Assembly (NCBI RefSeq): GCF_003065605.1
Contig: NZ_CP026952.1
Location: forward strand, 1,364,001-1,428,000
Length of the DNA: 64,000 nucleotides
Reading direction: 5' to 3'
Source: Aeromicrobium chenweiae
GTDB lineage: Bacteria; Actinomycetota; Actinomycetes; Propionibacteriales; Nocardioidaceae
Shown here piece by piece: positions 24,943-34,336 of this stretch (position 1 is the first letter of the stretch; each line of letters opens with the position of its first letter). The position numbers and the translations under genes are program-made. The notes beneath the pieces are model-generated. The model did not search any database, was not told the origin of the DNA, and saw only the letters and a program-made list of their open reading frames with translations.

Positions 24943-27096
24943 TCAGTTGTGGGCGAAGGTGATGGTGGGCAGGATGCGCTTGAGCCAGGCCGGGACGTAC
25001 CAGGCGGCATGTCCGGTCAGGCGCAGCAGCACCGGCAGCAGGACGAGTCGTACGAGGAACGCGTCGAGCAGGACGGCGACGCCGAGGACGACACCCATCT
25101 CCTTGGGAGGGAGGGGGCCGGACAGGGCGAAGGTGAAGAACACCGCGACCATGACGGCACCCGCGGCGAAGATCACGCGCCCGGAGCTCGCGAGGGCTCC
25201 GACCATGGCCAGCTTCGGGTCCCCGGTGCGCTCGTAGTGCTCCTTGGCCGAGGCGAGCAGGAAGACGGTGTAGTCCATCGCGATGGCGAAGATCATCGCG
25301 AAGAAGAACACTGGTGCCCAGGCGTCCAGGAAGCCCTGGCTCTCGAACCCCAGCAGGCCGGATCCCCAGCCTTCCTGGAACACCAGACGTGCGACGCCGA
25401 ATGCTGCGGCGGTCGACAGAAGGCTGACCAGCGTCCCGAGCAGGGAGATGAGGGGCGCCTGCAGGGCGACGAGGAGCAGCACGAACCCGAGCGCCAGGAC
25501 GACGCCGATGACCAGCGGGGTGGAGGAGTCCAGCTGCGTCTTGAGGTCGAGATTCTCCACGGGGGCGCCGCCGACGTATGCGGAGTCGGGGAGGTCGGCG
25601 CGCAGGCGTTCGACCGTGTCGGACAGGGCCGGATCGGACGGGTCGACGGTGGGCACGGCCTGGACCATCGAGAGGTCGGAGTCGTCAGCGGCGGGCTGGG
25701 CCGGCATGGTGGCGGCGATGCCCTCGTCCGACTGGAGGACCGCAGCAGCCGCCGCGGTCTCCTCCGGTGCGACCACGATCTGCAGCGTGCCGGGTGCGCC
25801 GTCACCGAACGCCTCCTGGACGCGGTCGTAGCCGACTCGCGCCGATGCGTCCTCGGGGAGGACCTTGATCGACGGCATGGCCGTGGACAGGCCGACCACC
25901 GGTGCGGCCAGCGCGACCAGGATCACGAGGGAGGCCGCTCCCCAGGCGACGGGGCGGCGCCAGAGCCGTTCACCCCAGGCCGCGAACCGCGGCGACTGGT
26001 GCTCGCCGGTCCTGACCCAGGGCAGGGCGAGCTTGTTGATGCGGTGGTCGAGCTTGAACAGGACGAGCGGGAGGAGCGTCAGCGTCGCCCCGAGGACGAA
26101 CACGACCGAGAGCATGATCCCGCCGGCCATCGACCGGAACGAGGGGGAGGGGACGAGCATGACGGCCGACAGCGACACCAGCACCGTCAAGCCGGACAGC
26201 AGGACGGCCTTGCCGGCGGTGTCCATCGTCTCGGCGACAGCGTCGCGCGCAGACAGTCCCGCCCCCATCCGGGCAGCCCGGTAGCGGACGACGAGGAACA
26301 GGGCGTAGTCGATTCCCAGGGCGAGGGCGAACATCATCGCGAAGTTCATCGCCCAGATCGAGACGGGCACGAGCTCGTTGATGAGCACGAGCGAACCGGC
26401 CGACGCGACCAGGCCCGCGAGGGTCAGGAGCAGCGGGAGCCCGGCGGCGACCAGCGCACCGAAGGCGAGGACGAGGATGGCCAGGGTGACGGGCCAGGAG
26501 ACCATCTCGGACTTCAGCATGGCGTCCAGGTTGGCCTCGTTGAAGTCCGACCAGAGCAGGGATGATCCGGTCGGGTTCACCTCGACGCCGTCACCCGAGA
26601 GGTGCTGAAGCGGCTCCTTGAGATCGGTCGCGACGCGCACCATCTCGTTCGTGTCGGTGCCCGCACCGGCCAGCACGATGGCGGTGGAACCGTCCTGGCT
26701 CAGCGTCGCACCGGGCTGTGGCGCGATGACGTCGGCGATGCGAGGCTCGGCCTCGAGCGTCGACGTCACGGCAGCCAGCACCTCGGCGCCGTGCCCCTCG
26801 GTGACAGGTCCGTCCTTGCTGTGGACCACGACCTGGATGGCCGACGAGGCGTTTCCGCCGAAGTGCTGGCGGGCCAGCTCGCGGGCCTCGACGGACTCCG
26901 AGCCGTTCGCCTGCCAACCGGCCCCCGACAGGTTCTGCTCCACTTTGGGAGCGAAGAGCCCTAGCCCGACGATGACGAGCAGCCACGCCACGGTGACGAG
27001 GCGGGCGTGGGCCGTGACCCAGGTGCCGAGGCGACCGAGCAGGCCGGGAGCGGACCCGACACCTGGTGTGGCGCCGGGATGGAAGGACGTGGTCAT
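24943..27096 (-). CDS. MMPL family (RND-type) transporter
   Basis: 717-residue exporter of the MMPL/HAE-related family with two repeated halves, each with a large extracytoplasmic loop and a membrane block of about six helices. Visible elements include the N-terminal helix VAWLLVIVGLGLF, ALGIDYALFLVVRYR and AIAMDYTVFLLASAKEH, the charged membrane motifs that couple proton flow. Substrates in this family are lipids or hydrophobic drugs; none can be chosen. It is divergent from the first CsoR/CstR-type regulator, and palindrome sites lie 25 bp before its start. It leads the DUF2892-YnfA operon. Confidence 0.92.
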   Translation of the reverse strand: MTTSFHPGATPGVGSAPGLLGRLGTWVTAHARLVTVAWLLVIVGLGLFAPKVEQNLSGAGWQANGSESVEARELARQHFGGNASSAIQVVVHSKDGPVTEGHGAEVLAAVTSTLEAEPRIADVIAPQPGATLSQDGSTAIVLAGAGTDTNEMVRVATDLKEPLQHLSGDGVEVNPTGSSLLWSDFNEANLDAMLKSEMVSWPVTLAILVLAFGALVAAGLPLLLTLAGLVASAGSLVLINELVPVSIWAMNFAMMFALALGIDYALFLVVRYRAARMGAGLSARDAVAETMDTAGKAVLLSGLTVLVSLSAVMLVPSPSFRSMAGGIMLSVVFVLGATLTLLPLVLFKLDHRINKLALPWVRTGEHQSPRFAAWGERLWRRPVAWGAASLVILVALAAPVVGLSTAMPSIKVLPEDASARVGYDRVQEAFGDGAPGTLQIVVAPEETAAAAAVLQSDEGIAATMPAQPAADDSDLSMVQAVPTVDPSDPALSDTVERLRADLPDSAYVGGAPVENLDLKTQLDSSTPLVIGVVLALGFVLLLVALQAPLISLLGTLVSLLSTAAAFGVARLVFQEGWGSGLLGFESQGFLDAWAPVFFFAMIFAIAMDYTVFLLASAKEHYERTGDPKLAMVGALASSGRVIFAAGAVMVAVFFTFALSGPLPPKEMGVVLGVAVLLDAFLVRLVLLPVLLRLTGHAAWYVPAWLKRILPTITFAHN

Positions 27097-27120
27097 GGGT
27101 TCTCCGAGATGTCGAGCAGA

Positions 27121-27174
27121 TATCCCCCCGGGGGGTTAACGAATTCGACGCTAGCACAACCCCCCGGGGGTTGT
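27121..27174. promoter_or_regulatory. Paired C5-G5 palindromes of CsoR/CstR type
   Basis: TATCCCCCCGGGGGGTTA (27121-27138) and ACAACCCCCCGGGGGTTGT (27156-27174) sit between the MMPL gene and the regulator gene. Starts are 35 bp apart. The C-tract/G-tract palindrome flanked by A/T is the known operator style of the CsoR/RcnR/CstR family. The same pair recurs at 37815-37867 before the second regulator. Confidence 0.82.
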
Positions 27175-27222
27175 ACAGTTGAGCGCGAGCGGCGCCTCTC
27201 CGGTGCCGACCGAGGAGGACCC

Positions 27223-27276
27223 GTGCAGCACATGACCATCACGACCGACGCGCTCGAAGCAGTGAGGAGCGCCTGA
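27223..27276 (+). CDS. Possible 17-residue leader peptide
   Basis: GTG at 27223, with a strong GAGGAGG before it, opens MQHMTITTDALEAVRSA, whose TGA stop overlaps the regulator ATG as TGATG. This suits translational coupling of the regulator to a leader peptide. It could instead be the shortened remnant of a lost gene. Nothing but the SD and overlap supports translation. Confidence 0.35.
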   Translation: MQHMTITTDALEAVRSA

Positions 27277-27557
27277 TGCCGGACGCTGCCGCGATGGGCC
27301 TCGAGCCCGCTGAGATCAAGGCGATCATCACCCGCATGAAGCGGGCGCACGGGCACCTGGGCAGTGTCATCCGCATGATGGAGGAGGGGTCGGACTGCGA
27401 GTCCGTCCTGACCCAGCTCGCCGCCGTCAACAAGGCGCTGTCCCGAGCCGGCTACGCGATCGTCGCCACCGGTATGCAGCACTGCCTGATCGAGGGCGAC
27501 GGCCCGGACGGTGTCGACGCCAAGAAGATGGAGAAGCTCTTCCTCGCACTCGCATGA
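27276..27557 (+). CDS. CsoR/CstR-type (DUF156) metal- or persulfide-sensing repressor
   Basis: 93-residue all-helical repressor of the CsoR/FrmR/RcnR/CstR family. The conserved Cys41 and Cys70 are 29 residues apart, matching the two sensor Cys of CstR (C31/C60). The position of the copper-ligating His of CsoR (25 residues after the first Cys) is Gly66 here, so a CsoR-type Cu(I) site is incomplete. By residue pattern a persulfide or thiol-stress sensor is more likely than a copper sensor; this is inference. It faces the MMPL operon across the paired palindromes and overlaps the DUF202 gene by ATGA. Confidence 0.85.
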   Translation: MPDAAAMGLEPAEIKAIITRMKRAHGHLGSVIRMMEEGSDCESVLTQLAAVNKALSRAGYAIVATGMQHCLIEGDGPDGVDAKKMEKLFLALA

Positions 27558-27919
27558 GGCAGGCTGGTCGCATGAGTGACGTCGGCAACCCCCGCGACTA
27601 CCTGGCGAACGAGCGCACGCACCTGGCATGGGTTCGAACTGCGCTCACCGTCATCGTGCTCGGCCTGGCGATCGCCCGGTTCGGCGACGAGGGCACCGTC
27701 TCGGTCGGCAGCGTCCTGGCCGGCTCCGTGCTGCTGGTCGCCGGGACCGGCGTCGTCGTCTACGGCAGCTGCCGTTACCGGGCGACTGCCCGTGAGCTCG
27801 CGGACGGCGAGTTTGCGACAGCGCAGTCCACGACCGGGCCCGTCATGGCCGCGGCGGTGCTGACCGGCGCCGTGCTCGTCGCGCTGATCATCCTCCTGCT
27901 GCCAGACCTGGTCAGCTAG
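27554..27919 (+). CDS. DUF202 (YidH-like) membrane protein
   Basis: 121-residue protein with the DUF202 hallmark DYLANERTHLAWVRTALT near the N-terminus and three hydrophobic helices, matching YidH/YidG. Function unknown. ATG 27554 overlaps the regulator stop as ATGA; ATG 27572 is the alternative, closer to the conserved motif. Joint control with the regulator is implied by the overlap. Confidence 0.88.
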   Translation: MRQAGRMSDVGNPRDYLANERTHLAWVRTALTVIVLGLAIARFGDEGTVSVGSVLAGSVLLVAGTGVVVYGSCRYRATARELADGEFATAQSTTGPVMAAAVLTGAVLVALIILLLPDLVS

Positions 27920-28027
27920 ACGCCCGGGCTGGGTTCCCCGGCCGTCCGTCGTAGGCCGAATGGAGTACGGCGAAGTGTCTGCCGTGGCCGGACGCGTGGA
28001 CCCGTGCTGCTTGGGAGCGTGGACGTC

Positions 28028-30151
28028 ATGACTTCTCAACTGCGGGCGCCCGACCAGAACGGCGCCAATTCCAGAACAACGAAGAAAAGAACAGGCGCCA
28101 AGACCCTGTTGCCCTGGCTGATGGTGGCCGTGTGGGTCGGGCTGGTGGTGGGCGGCTACTCACTCGCCGGCAAGCTCGACTCCGTCACCCGCGACGGGCA
28201 GGTCGACTACCTGCCGGCCAGTGCGCAGTCGACGCAGGTGCTCCTGGCGGAGGCCGGTCTGCCCGGCGGCGAGAACGGCCTGCTCGTGGTCGTGTCCGAG
28301 CGACCCGACGGGATCCAACCGGGCGATCGGGACGCGGTCGCCCGCGGCCACGCCGCGGTGGCGGAGCGATTCGGCACCGCCGCCGACGCGCCGTCCGAGA
28401 TCGTCGAATCCAAGGACGGCACCACCCTCATGTACTCGGTGTCGCTCGATGGTGATGCGGTGGCCGAGGAGGCCGGAGCCACTGCCGACGCGCGACGGCT
28501 GCTCGACGACGACCAGCCGGACGGTCTGGACGTCTACGTCACCGGCCCGACCGCGCTGGGAGCCGACATGGACGAGGTCTTCGATGCCGTCGACGCGACG
28601 TTGATGCTCGCGACCGCCGTCGTGGTGGCGATCCTGCTGATCCTGACCTACCGCAGTCCGTTGCTGTGGCTGGTCCCGCTCGTCTCGGTCGGTGTCGCGG
28701 CAATCACGTCGATGGGCGTTGTCTACGCACTGACGCAAGCCTTTGACTTCACGATCACGAGCATGAGCTCAGCGCTGCTGATCGTCCTGGTCTTCGGCGC
28801 GGGCACCGACTACGCCCTGCTCCTCGTGGCTCGCTACCGTGAGGAGCTGCACCGCCATGAACGACCGATCGACGCGATGCTGGCGGCCCTGCGTGGTGCC
28901 GGACCGGCCATCCTCGCCTCGGCAGCGACCGTGGTCGCCGGCCTGTTGTGCCTCTTGGCCGCGGATCTCAACAGCATCAGCAGCCTGGGTCCGGTCGGCG
29001 CGGCAGGCATCGGGGCGGCCCTGGTGGTGATGCTGACGTTCTTCCCCGCGCTGCTGGTGCTGCTCGGGCGCCGCGTGTTCTGGCCGTTCGTGCCGCGCGT
29101 CGGAACCGAGGTACGCACCTCCGCATCGCGCTGGGCCCGGCTCGGCGAGGTGGTCGCACGACACCGCGTCGTCGGCTGGGTGGCGCCGCTGATGATCCTG
29201 GGCGGTCTCGCGCTGGGCACCGTCGGTGTCAACAGTGCACTTCCGCAGCTGGACCAGTTCGCCCGTTCGACACCGGACTCGGTGACCGGGGCGAAGCTGA
29301 TCGACGCGCGCTACCCCGACCAGGGCGGTCAGCCGCTCACCGTGATGAGTCGACCGGACCAGAGCCGTGAGGTCCTGGCTGCCGTCGAGAGCACGTCGGG
29401 GGTCGCCAGCGCCGAGCTCGGCCGCGCCAGCGACAAGTGGGTGGAGATCTCCGCGATCCCGGTCAGCTCGCCAGAAAGTGCGGGCGAGACCGCGACGATC
29501 AAGCAGCTGCGGACGAACGTCCGCGAGGTCGCCGGTGACGCCGCGCTGGTCGGTGGTCCGAGTGCCGAGAAGCTCGACGAGGCCGAGACCAACAAGAGCG
29601 ATCGCAATCTGGTGATGCCGCTGATCCTGTTGGTGGTGCTCGCCATCCTCGGGCTGCTGCTCCGGGCGATCGTGGCTCCGCTGGTGCTGGTCGCCACCGT
29701 CGTGGTGTCGTACTTCGGAGCCCTCGGGCTGTGCAACCTGATATTCGACCATGTGCTCGGGTTCGCCGGGATGGAGTCATCGGTGCCGCTCCTCGGGTTC
29801 CTCTTCCTGGTGGCGCTCGGTGTCGACTACAACATCTTCTTGATGACCAGGGTCCGTGAGGAGGCCGTCGAGCACGGAACGGTCGAGGGCACGAAGCGTG
29901 GACTCGCAACGACCGGTGGCGTGATCACGTCGGCTGGAATCGTGCTGGCGGCAACCTTCGCGGTGCTCGCCTCGCTCCCGCTCGTCATGCTCGTCGAGAT
30001 CGGATTGCTGGTCGCCGTCGGCGTCCTCATCGACACCTTGCTGGTGCGGTCCATCGTGGTCCCGGCACTGACGATGTCGCTGGGTTCGCGGATATGGTGG
30101 CCCAGCAAGCTCTGGCGTGCAGAACAGGACCGTGTCGATGACCGTGTGTGA
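28028..30151 (+). CDS. MMPL family transporter (second)
   Basis: 707-residue RND-type exporter of the MMPL family: N-terminal helix, extracytoplasmic loop, a six-helix block (with VLVFGAGTDYALLLVARYREEL), second loop and second block (with VALGVDYNIFLMTRVREE). It differs clearly from the first MMPL protein. The ATG at 28028 is preferred; a GTG at 28004 adds eight residues. It is followed after 3 bp by a histidine kinase and then a response regulator, so this is a self-regulated efflux unit probably responding to an envelope or drug signal. Confidence 0.9.
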   Translation: MTSQLRAPDQNGANSRTTKKRTGAKTLLPWLMVAVWVGLVVGGYSLAGKLDSVTRDGQVDYLPASAQSTQVLLAEAGLPGGENGLLVVVSERPDGIQPGDRDAVARGHAAVAERFGTAADAPSEIVESKDGTTLMYSVSLDGDAVAEEAGATADARRLLDDDQPDGLDVYVTGPTALGADMDEVFDAVDATLMLATAVVVAILLILTYRSPLLWLVPLVSVGVAAITSMGVVYALTQAFDFTITSMSSALLIVLVFGAGTDYALLLVARYREELHRHERPIDAMLAALRGAGPAILASAATVVAGLLCLLAADLNSISSLGPVGAAGIGAALVVMLTFFPALLVLLGRRVFWPFVPRVGTEVRTSASRWARLGEVVARHRVVGWVAPLMILGGLALGTVGVNSALPQLDQFARSTPDSVTGAKLIDARYPDQGGQPLTVMSRPDQSREVLAAVESTSGVASAELGRASDKWVEISAIPVSSPESAGETATIKQLRTNVREVAGDAALVGGPSAEKLDEAETNKSDRNLVMPLILLVVLAILGLLLRAIVAPLVLVATVVVSYFGALGLCNLIFDHVLGFAGMESSVPLLGFLFLVALGVDYNIFLMTRVREEAVEHGTVEGTKRGLATTGGVITSAGIVLAATFAVLASLPLVMLVEIGLLVAVGVLIDTLLVRSIVVPALTMSLGSRIWWPSKLWRAEQDRVDDRV

Positions 30152-30154
30152 ACG

Positions 30155-31330
30155 ATGACGGCGCTCCGTCCGCCAGTGGCCGACAGGCTGCTGGCGGCGG
30201 GGTCGTTCGTGCTCGGCATCGGCATCGCGCTGACGCTCGAGTCGGTCGACTTCGACGGCGAGCGCCGCGTGGATCTGGGGGCGATCGCGCTCCTGGGCGC
30301 GATGTCGGTGCCGTTGCTGGCCCGCCGGCGCTGGCCGATCCTCGTCGTCCTCGCGGTCGTCGCCGTGTCGACGCCGTACCACCTCCTCGACTATCCCCAT
30401 GAGGCCACGATGGCCGCCTCACTGGTCGCGGCCTTCACGGCGGCGCGCTACAGCGAACCGCAGCGGCGGGCGGTCGCCGCCCTGGTGGCGGTGGCCGCGG
30501 TGACCGTGCCGGTCCTCGCCGACGAGGCATCAGGGGGATCTGGCGATGCTCTGCTCGGCGCCGGCTGGCTGTTCATGGCCTTCTTCGCCGGGCTGACGGT
30601 CCGCTTCCACCAGAACTGGCGGGCCGCCGTCGACGCGCGGCTCGAGCAGGAGCGTGCCGACGAGGTCGAGCGGCGGGTCGCCGAGGAGCGGGTGCTGATC
30701 GCAGCCGAGCTGCACGACGTCCTGGCGCACGGCCTCGCGGTCGCGAACGTCCAGGCGTCCGTCGCTGCACACCTGATCGACCAGCTGCCGATGCGCGGGG
30801 ATGCGCCGCTGCGGGAGCTGTCCACCACGCTGCACAACCTGTCGGACACCAGCCGGGCCACGCTCCATGAGCTGCGTGCGGTGCTGGACGTGCTTCATGG
30901 GGGCGAGGGCGAGCCGACCGAGCCGGCGCCCCACCTCGGCGAGCTGCAGCGGCTGGTGGACATGGCCGAGGTGGCTGATGTCCGGGTCGACGTGGAGGCT
31001 GACGGGCTCCCGGACGAGCTGCCGTCGACAGTGTCCGTCGTGGCCTATCGGATCATCCAGGAGTCGCTCACCAATGTCATTCGACACTCGACGGCCAAGC
31101 ACGCCACCGTCCGCCTCGACCAGGACGGCAACCAGCTGCGGATCGCGGTCGTCGATCACGGGCCCGCGCGACCGAGTTCAGCCGCGACGCCGGCCGGCTT
31201 CGGGATCGCCGGGATGACCGGGCGAGCGCAGGCCGTCGGAGGCGAGCTGTCCGCCGGGCCGGGGGAGTCCGGTCGATTCGAGGTACGGGCCAGCCTGCCG
31301 ATACCGGAGGTCTGGCGGGTGCCGTCGTGA
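30155..31330 (+). CDS. Sensor histidine kinase, NarL/DesK class
   Basis: 391-residue sensor kinase. The N-terminal region has about five hydrophobic helices (membrane sensing), then a dimerisation/phosphoacceptor HisKA_3 domain with His187 in AAELHDVLAHGLA, and a C-terminal HATPase domain with ESLTNVIRHS and the glycine box GFGIAGMTGRA. It starts 3 bp after the MMPL stop and overlaps the response regulator by GTGA. The pair presumably controls the preceding pump. Confidence 0.92.
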   Translation: MTALRPPVADRLLAAGSFVLGIGIALTLESVDFDGERRVDLGAIALLGAMSVPLLARRRWPILVVLAVVAVSTPYHLLDYPHEATMAASLVAAFTAARYSEPQRRAVAALVAVAAVTVPVLADEASGGSGDALLGAGWLFMAFFAGLTVRFHQNWRAAVDARLEQERADEVERRVAEERVLIAAELHDVLAHGLAVANVQASVAAHLIDQLPMRGDAPLRELSTTLHNLSDTSRATLHELRAVLDVLHGGEGEPTEPAPHLGELQRLVDMAEVADVRVDVEADGLPDELPSTVSVVAYRIIQESLTNVIRHSTAKHATVRLDQDGNQLRIAVVDHGPARPSSAATPAGFGIAGMTGRAQAVGGELSAGPGESGRFEVRASLPIPEVWRVPS

Positions 31331-31971
31331 TCCGGGTCCTGCTCGCCGACGATCAGGCTCTGGTGCGCGGCGCGTTCGCACTGTTGGTCAGCTCCACCGA
31401 CGGCATGGAAGTTGTCGGGGAGGCTGGCACCGGCGACGAGGCGGTGACACTGGCCCGGGATCTGCTCCCCGACGTCGTCCTGATGGACATCAGGATGCCC
31501 AACATGGACGGCATCGAGGCGACGCGGCAGATCGTCGCCGACGATCGATCGAGCGGCAGCAAGGTGCTGATCCTGACCACGTTCGAGACGGACATCAACG
31601 TGCTGCGCGGTCTTCGCGCGGGGGCGTCTGGATTCCTGCCCAAGGACACCCGTCCGGACGCGCTGCTGGACGCCATCCGCACGGTCGCGGCGGGGGAGGC
31701 GCTGCTCTCGCCCGGCGCCACCAGGGCGGTCATCACCCGCGCGCTGAGTCACCCCGACGCCCCTGCACCTGAGCGACTGGCCAGCCTGACGGCGCGCGAA
31801 CGCGAGGTGCTTCGGCTGATCGCCTCGGGCCGAAGCAACCGGGAGATCGCACACGAGCTGGTCGTCAGCCCCCTGACCGCCAAGACGCACGTGAGCCGGA
31901 TCCTCGCGAAGATGGGCGCTCGCGACCGGGTCCACCTCGTGATCGCCGCCTACGAAGCGGGTCTTCTCTAG
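31327..31971 (+). CDS. NarL/LuxR-type response regulator
   Basis: 214-residue DNA-binding response regulator. The N-terminal receiver has Asp9/Asp10-type acidic residues (LADDQ), phosphoacceptor Asp54 in VLMDIRMPN and Lys in FLPKDT. The C-terminal LuxR helix-turn-helix is LTAREREVLRLIASGRSNREI. GTG start overlaps the kinase stop. Partner of the upstream kinase. Confidence 0.93.
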   Translation: MIRVLLADDQALVRGAFALLVSSTDGMEVVGEAGTGDEAVTLARDLLPDVVLMDIRMPNMDGIEATRQIVADDRSSGSKVLILTTFETDINVLRGLRAGASGFLPKDTRPDALLDAIRTVAAGEALLSPGATRAVITRALSHPDAPAPERLASLTAREREVLRLIASGRSNREIAHELVVSPLTAKTHVSRILAKMGARDRVHLVIAAYEAGLL

Positions 31972-31992
31972 GACCTGAGCCGTTCGGTGGGA

Positions 31993-34287
31993 TCACCTCG
32001 TGGGCTCCAGCCGGACGATGATGCTCTTCGACGCGGGCTCGTTGCTGATCGGGTCCACATGGTCCAGGGGGACCAGCACGTTGGTCTCGGGGTAGTAGGC
32101 GGCGGCGCAGCCGCGAGGGGTCGGGTAGGAGACGACCTGGTAGCCGGCCGCGCGGCGTTCCACCCCGTCCGGCCAGACCGACACCACATCGACCTCGTCC
32201 CGCTCAGCCAGGCCGAGCTCGGTGAGGTCCTCGGGATTGACCATCACCACCTGGCGGCTGCCATGGATGCCCCGGTAGCGGTCGTTGCTGGTGTACGGCA
32301 CGGTGTTCCACTGGTCGTGGGAGCGCAGCGTCTGCAGCACGAGGTGCCCCTGGGGCGCCCGCGGAGCGTCCCCGGTGTTGCTGGTGAACACGGCCTTGCC
32401 GACCGGGGTGGGGAAGACTCCCTCGTTCACCGGGTTGGGCAACGGGATGCCACCGGGGCGGGCGACGCGAGCGTTGAAGTCGTGGAAGCCCGGGACGACC
32501 CGGGAGATCCGGTCCCGGACGGTGCCGTAGTCGGCCTCGAACGTCTCCCACGGGATGTCGTGCCTGGAGCCGAGCGTCTGTCGGGCGAGCCGGCTCAGGA
32601 TGGCGACCTCGCTGAGCAGCACGCGTGAGGACGGTTCCAGCCGTCCGCGCGAGGTGTGCACGACGCTCATGGAGTTCTCGACCGTGACGAACTGCTCTCC
32701 CGTGGACTGGACGTCGTGCTCGGTGCGTCCGAGTGTCGGCAGGATGAGCGCGGTGTCCCCGCAGACCACGTGGGAGCGGTTGAGCTTGGTCGAGATCTGG
32801 GCGGTGAGCCGGCACTGCCGGATCGCCGCCTCGGTGAAGTCACTGTCCGGGGCGGCGCGGACGAAGTTGCCCGCCACGCCCACGAACAGCTTCACCTTGC
32901 CCTCGTGCATGGCGCGAATGGCGTTCACCGAGTCGAGTCCGTGGTGCCGTGGCGGGTCGAAGCCGAACTCCTCCTGCAGTGCGTCGAGGAACCCGTCGGG
33001 CATCTGCTCCCAGACCCCCATCGTGCGGTCGCCCTGGACGTTGCTGTGCCCCCGCACCGGGCACGCGCCGGCTCCCGGCTTGCCGAGATTGCCGCGCAGC
33101 ATCAGGAAGTTCACGATCTCCCGGATCGTGGGAACGGCGTGGCGGTGCTGGGTCAGGCCCATCGCCCAGCAGACGATGACCCGGTCGGCGGTCAGGACCT
33201 CGTCACGCACCGCCTCGATCTCCTCGCGGGTCAGTCCGGTGTCGGCGAGGACCTGGGTCCAGTCGGTCGACCGCGCGTGCTCGCTGAACTCCTCGAACCC
33301 GACCGTGTTGGCGTCGATGAAATCTCGATCCAGGACCGCGCCCGGGGCGGCGGCCTCCGCCTCGAGCAGCAGCCGGTTCAGGGCGCGGAAGAGCGCCAGG
33401 TCCCCTCCGAGGCGGATCTGCAGGAGACGGTCGGCGATCTGCACGCCCCGGCCGACCACACCGCGCGGCTTCTGTGGGTTCTTGAACCGGCGCAGGCCGG
33501 CCTCGGGCAGCGGGTTGACCGCGATGATGCGGCCACCGTTGAGCTTCGTCCGTTCCAGGGCAGAGAGCTGCCGCGGATGGTTGGTGCCGGGGTTCTGTCC
33601 CACCAGGAAGACGAGGTCGGAGTGCTCGAGGTCGAGCAGCGTCACCGTGCCCTTGCCGATGCCGAGCGTCTCGTGGAGGGCGAACCCGCTGGACTCGTGG
33701 CACATGTTGCTGCAGTCGGGCAGGTTGTTGGTGCCGAAGGCTCGGGCGAAGAGCTGCAGGACGAATGCCGCCTCGTTGCTCACCCGGCCGGAGGTGTAGA
33801 ACGCGGCTTCGTCCGGTGAGTCCAGGGCGTTCAGCTCGTCCGCGAGCAGCCCCAGGGCGTTGCGCCAGCTGATCGGCTCGTAGTGCTCAGCGCCCGGCCG
33901 CTTCACCATCGGCTCGGTGAGCCGGCCCTGCTCGTTCAGCCACTCGTCGGACCGCTCGTTGAGATCTGCGATGGTGTGGCGACGGAAGAAGTCGGGCGTG
34001 ACCCGTTTGGTGGTCGCCTCGTCGTTGATGTGCTTGGCGCCGTTCTCGCAGTACTCGTTCTTGTGTCGGTGACCGGGGGCGGGGTCCGGCCACGCGCACC
34101 CGGGACAGTCGATGCCGTCGACCTGGTTCATGGTGAGCAGCGTCAGTGCCGTGCGCCGCGGGGAGGTCTGGTCGAGTGAGTACTCGAGCGCGTGGGTGAC
34201 CGCCGGCACCCCAGCCGCCCATTCCTTGGGTGGGGTCACGGTCAGCTCGCCGTTGGATTCCTCGTCCGGGGATCTCCTCATGGTCAT
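31993..34287 (-). CDS. FdhF/YdeP family molybdopterin oxidoreductase
   Basis: 764-residue catalytic subunit of the molybdopterin-dependent FdhF/YdeP family (DMSO reductase superfamily). The N-terminal region has CPGCAWPDP and a later CENGAKH, enough Cys for an incomplete or unusual iron-sulfur site, and a conserved SNMCHESSG segment. Typical MGD-binding stretches follow (LVFLVGQNPGTNHPRQ, then VNPLPEAG). Members are linked to acid or formate stress, but the substrate is unknown. No cofactor-biosynthesis or electron-transfer partner lies beside it. It converges on the response regulator. Confidence 0.9.
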   Translation of the reverse strand: MTMRRSPDEESNGELTVTPPKEWAAGVPAVTHALEYSLDQTSPRRTALTLLTMNQVDGIDCPGCAWPDPAPGHRHKNEYCENGAKHINDEATTKRVTPDFFRRHTIADLNERSDEWLNEQGRLTEPMVKRPGAEHYEPISWRNALGLLADELNALDSPDEAAFYTSGRVSNEAAFVLQLFARAFGTNNLPDCSNMCHESSGFALHETLGIGKGTVTLLDLEHSDLVFLVGQNPGTNHPRQLSALERTKLNGGRIIAVNPLPEAGLRRFKNPQKPRGVVGRGVQIADRLLQIRLGGDLALFRALNRLLLEAEAAAPGAVLDRDFIDANTVGFEEFSEHARSTDWTQVLADTGLTREEIEAVRDEVLTADRVIVCWAMGLTQHRHAVPTIREIVNFLMLRGNLGKPGAGACPVRGHSNVQGDRTMGVWEQMPDGFLDALQEEFGFDPPRHHGLDSVNAIRAMHEGKVKLFVGVAGNFVRAAPDSDFTEAAIRQCRLTAQISTKLNRSHVVCGDTALILPTLGRTEHDVQSTGEQFVTVENSMSVVHTSRGRLEPSSRVLLSEVAILSRLARQTLGSRHDIPWETFEADYGTVRDRISRVVPGFHDFNARVARPGGIPLPNPVNEGVFPTPVGKAVFTSNTGDAPRAPQGHLVLQTLRSHDQWNTVPYTSNDRYRGIHGSRQVVMVNPEDLTELGLAERDEVDVVSVWPDGVERRAAGYQVVSYPTPRGCAAAYYPETNVLVPLDHVDPISNEPASKSIIVRLEPTR

Positions 34288-34336
34288 GCCCTGCCTCTCG
34301 TCGATGGGTGACCGATCTGGCCTGCTGTCGCGGTTC

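Noticed and set aside
24934..26565. A 543-codon plus-strand frame over the MMPL gene
   Set aside because: Its translation is rich in Gln, Asp, Gly and Arg without any motif, while the opposite strand gives a complete MMPL transporter.
27276..27557. Copper sensor CsoR
   Set aside because: The His ligand position is Gly in both paralogues, so the copper name is not supported.
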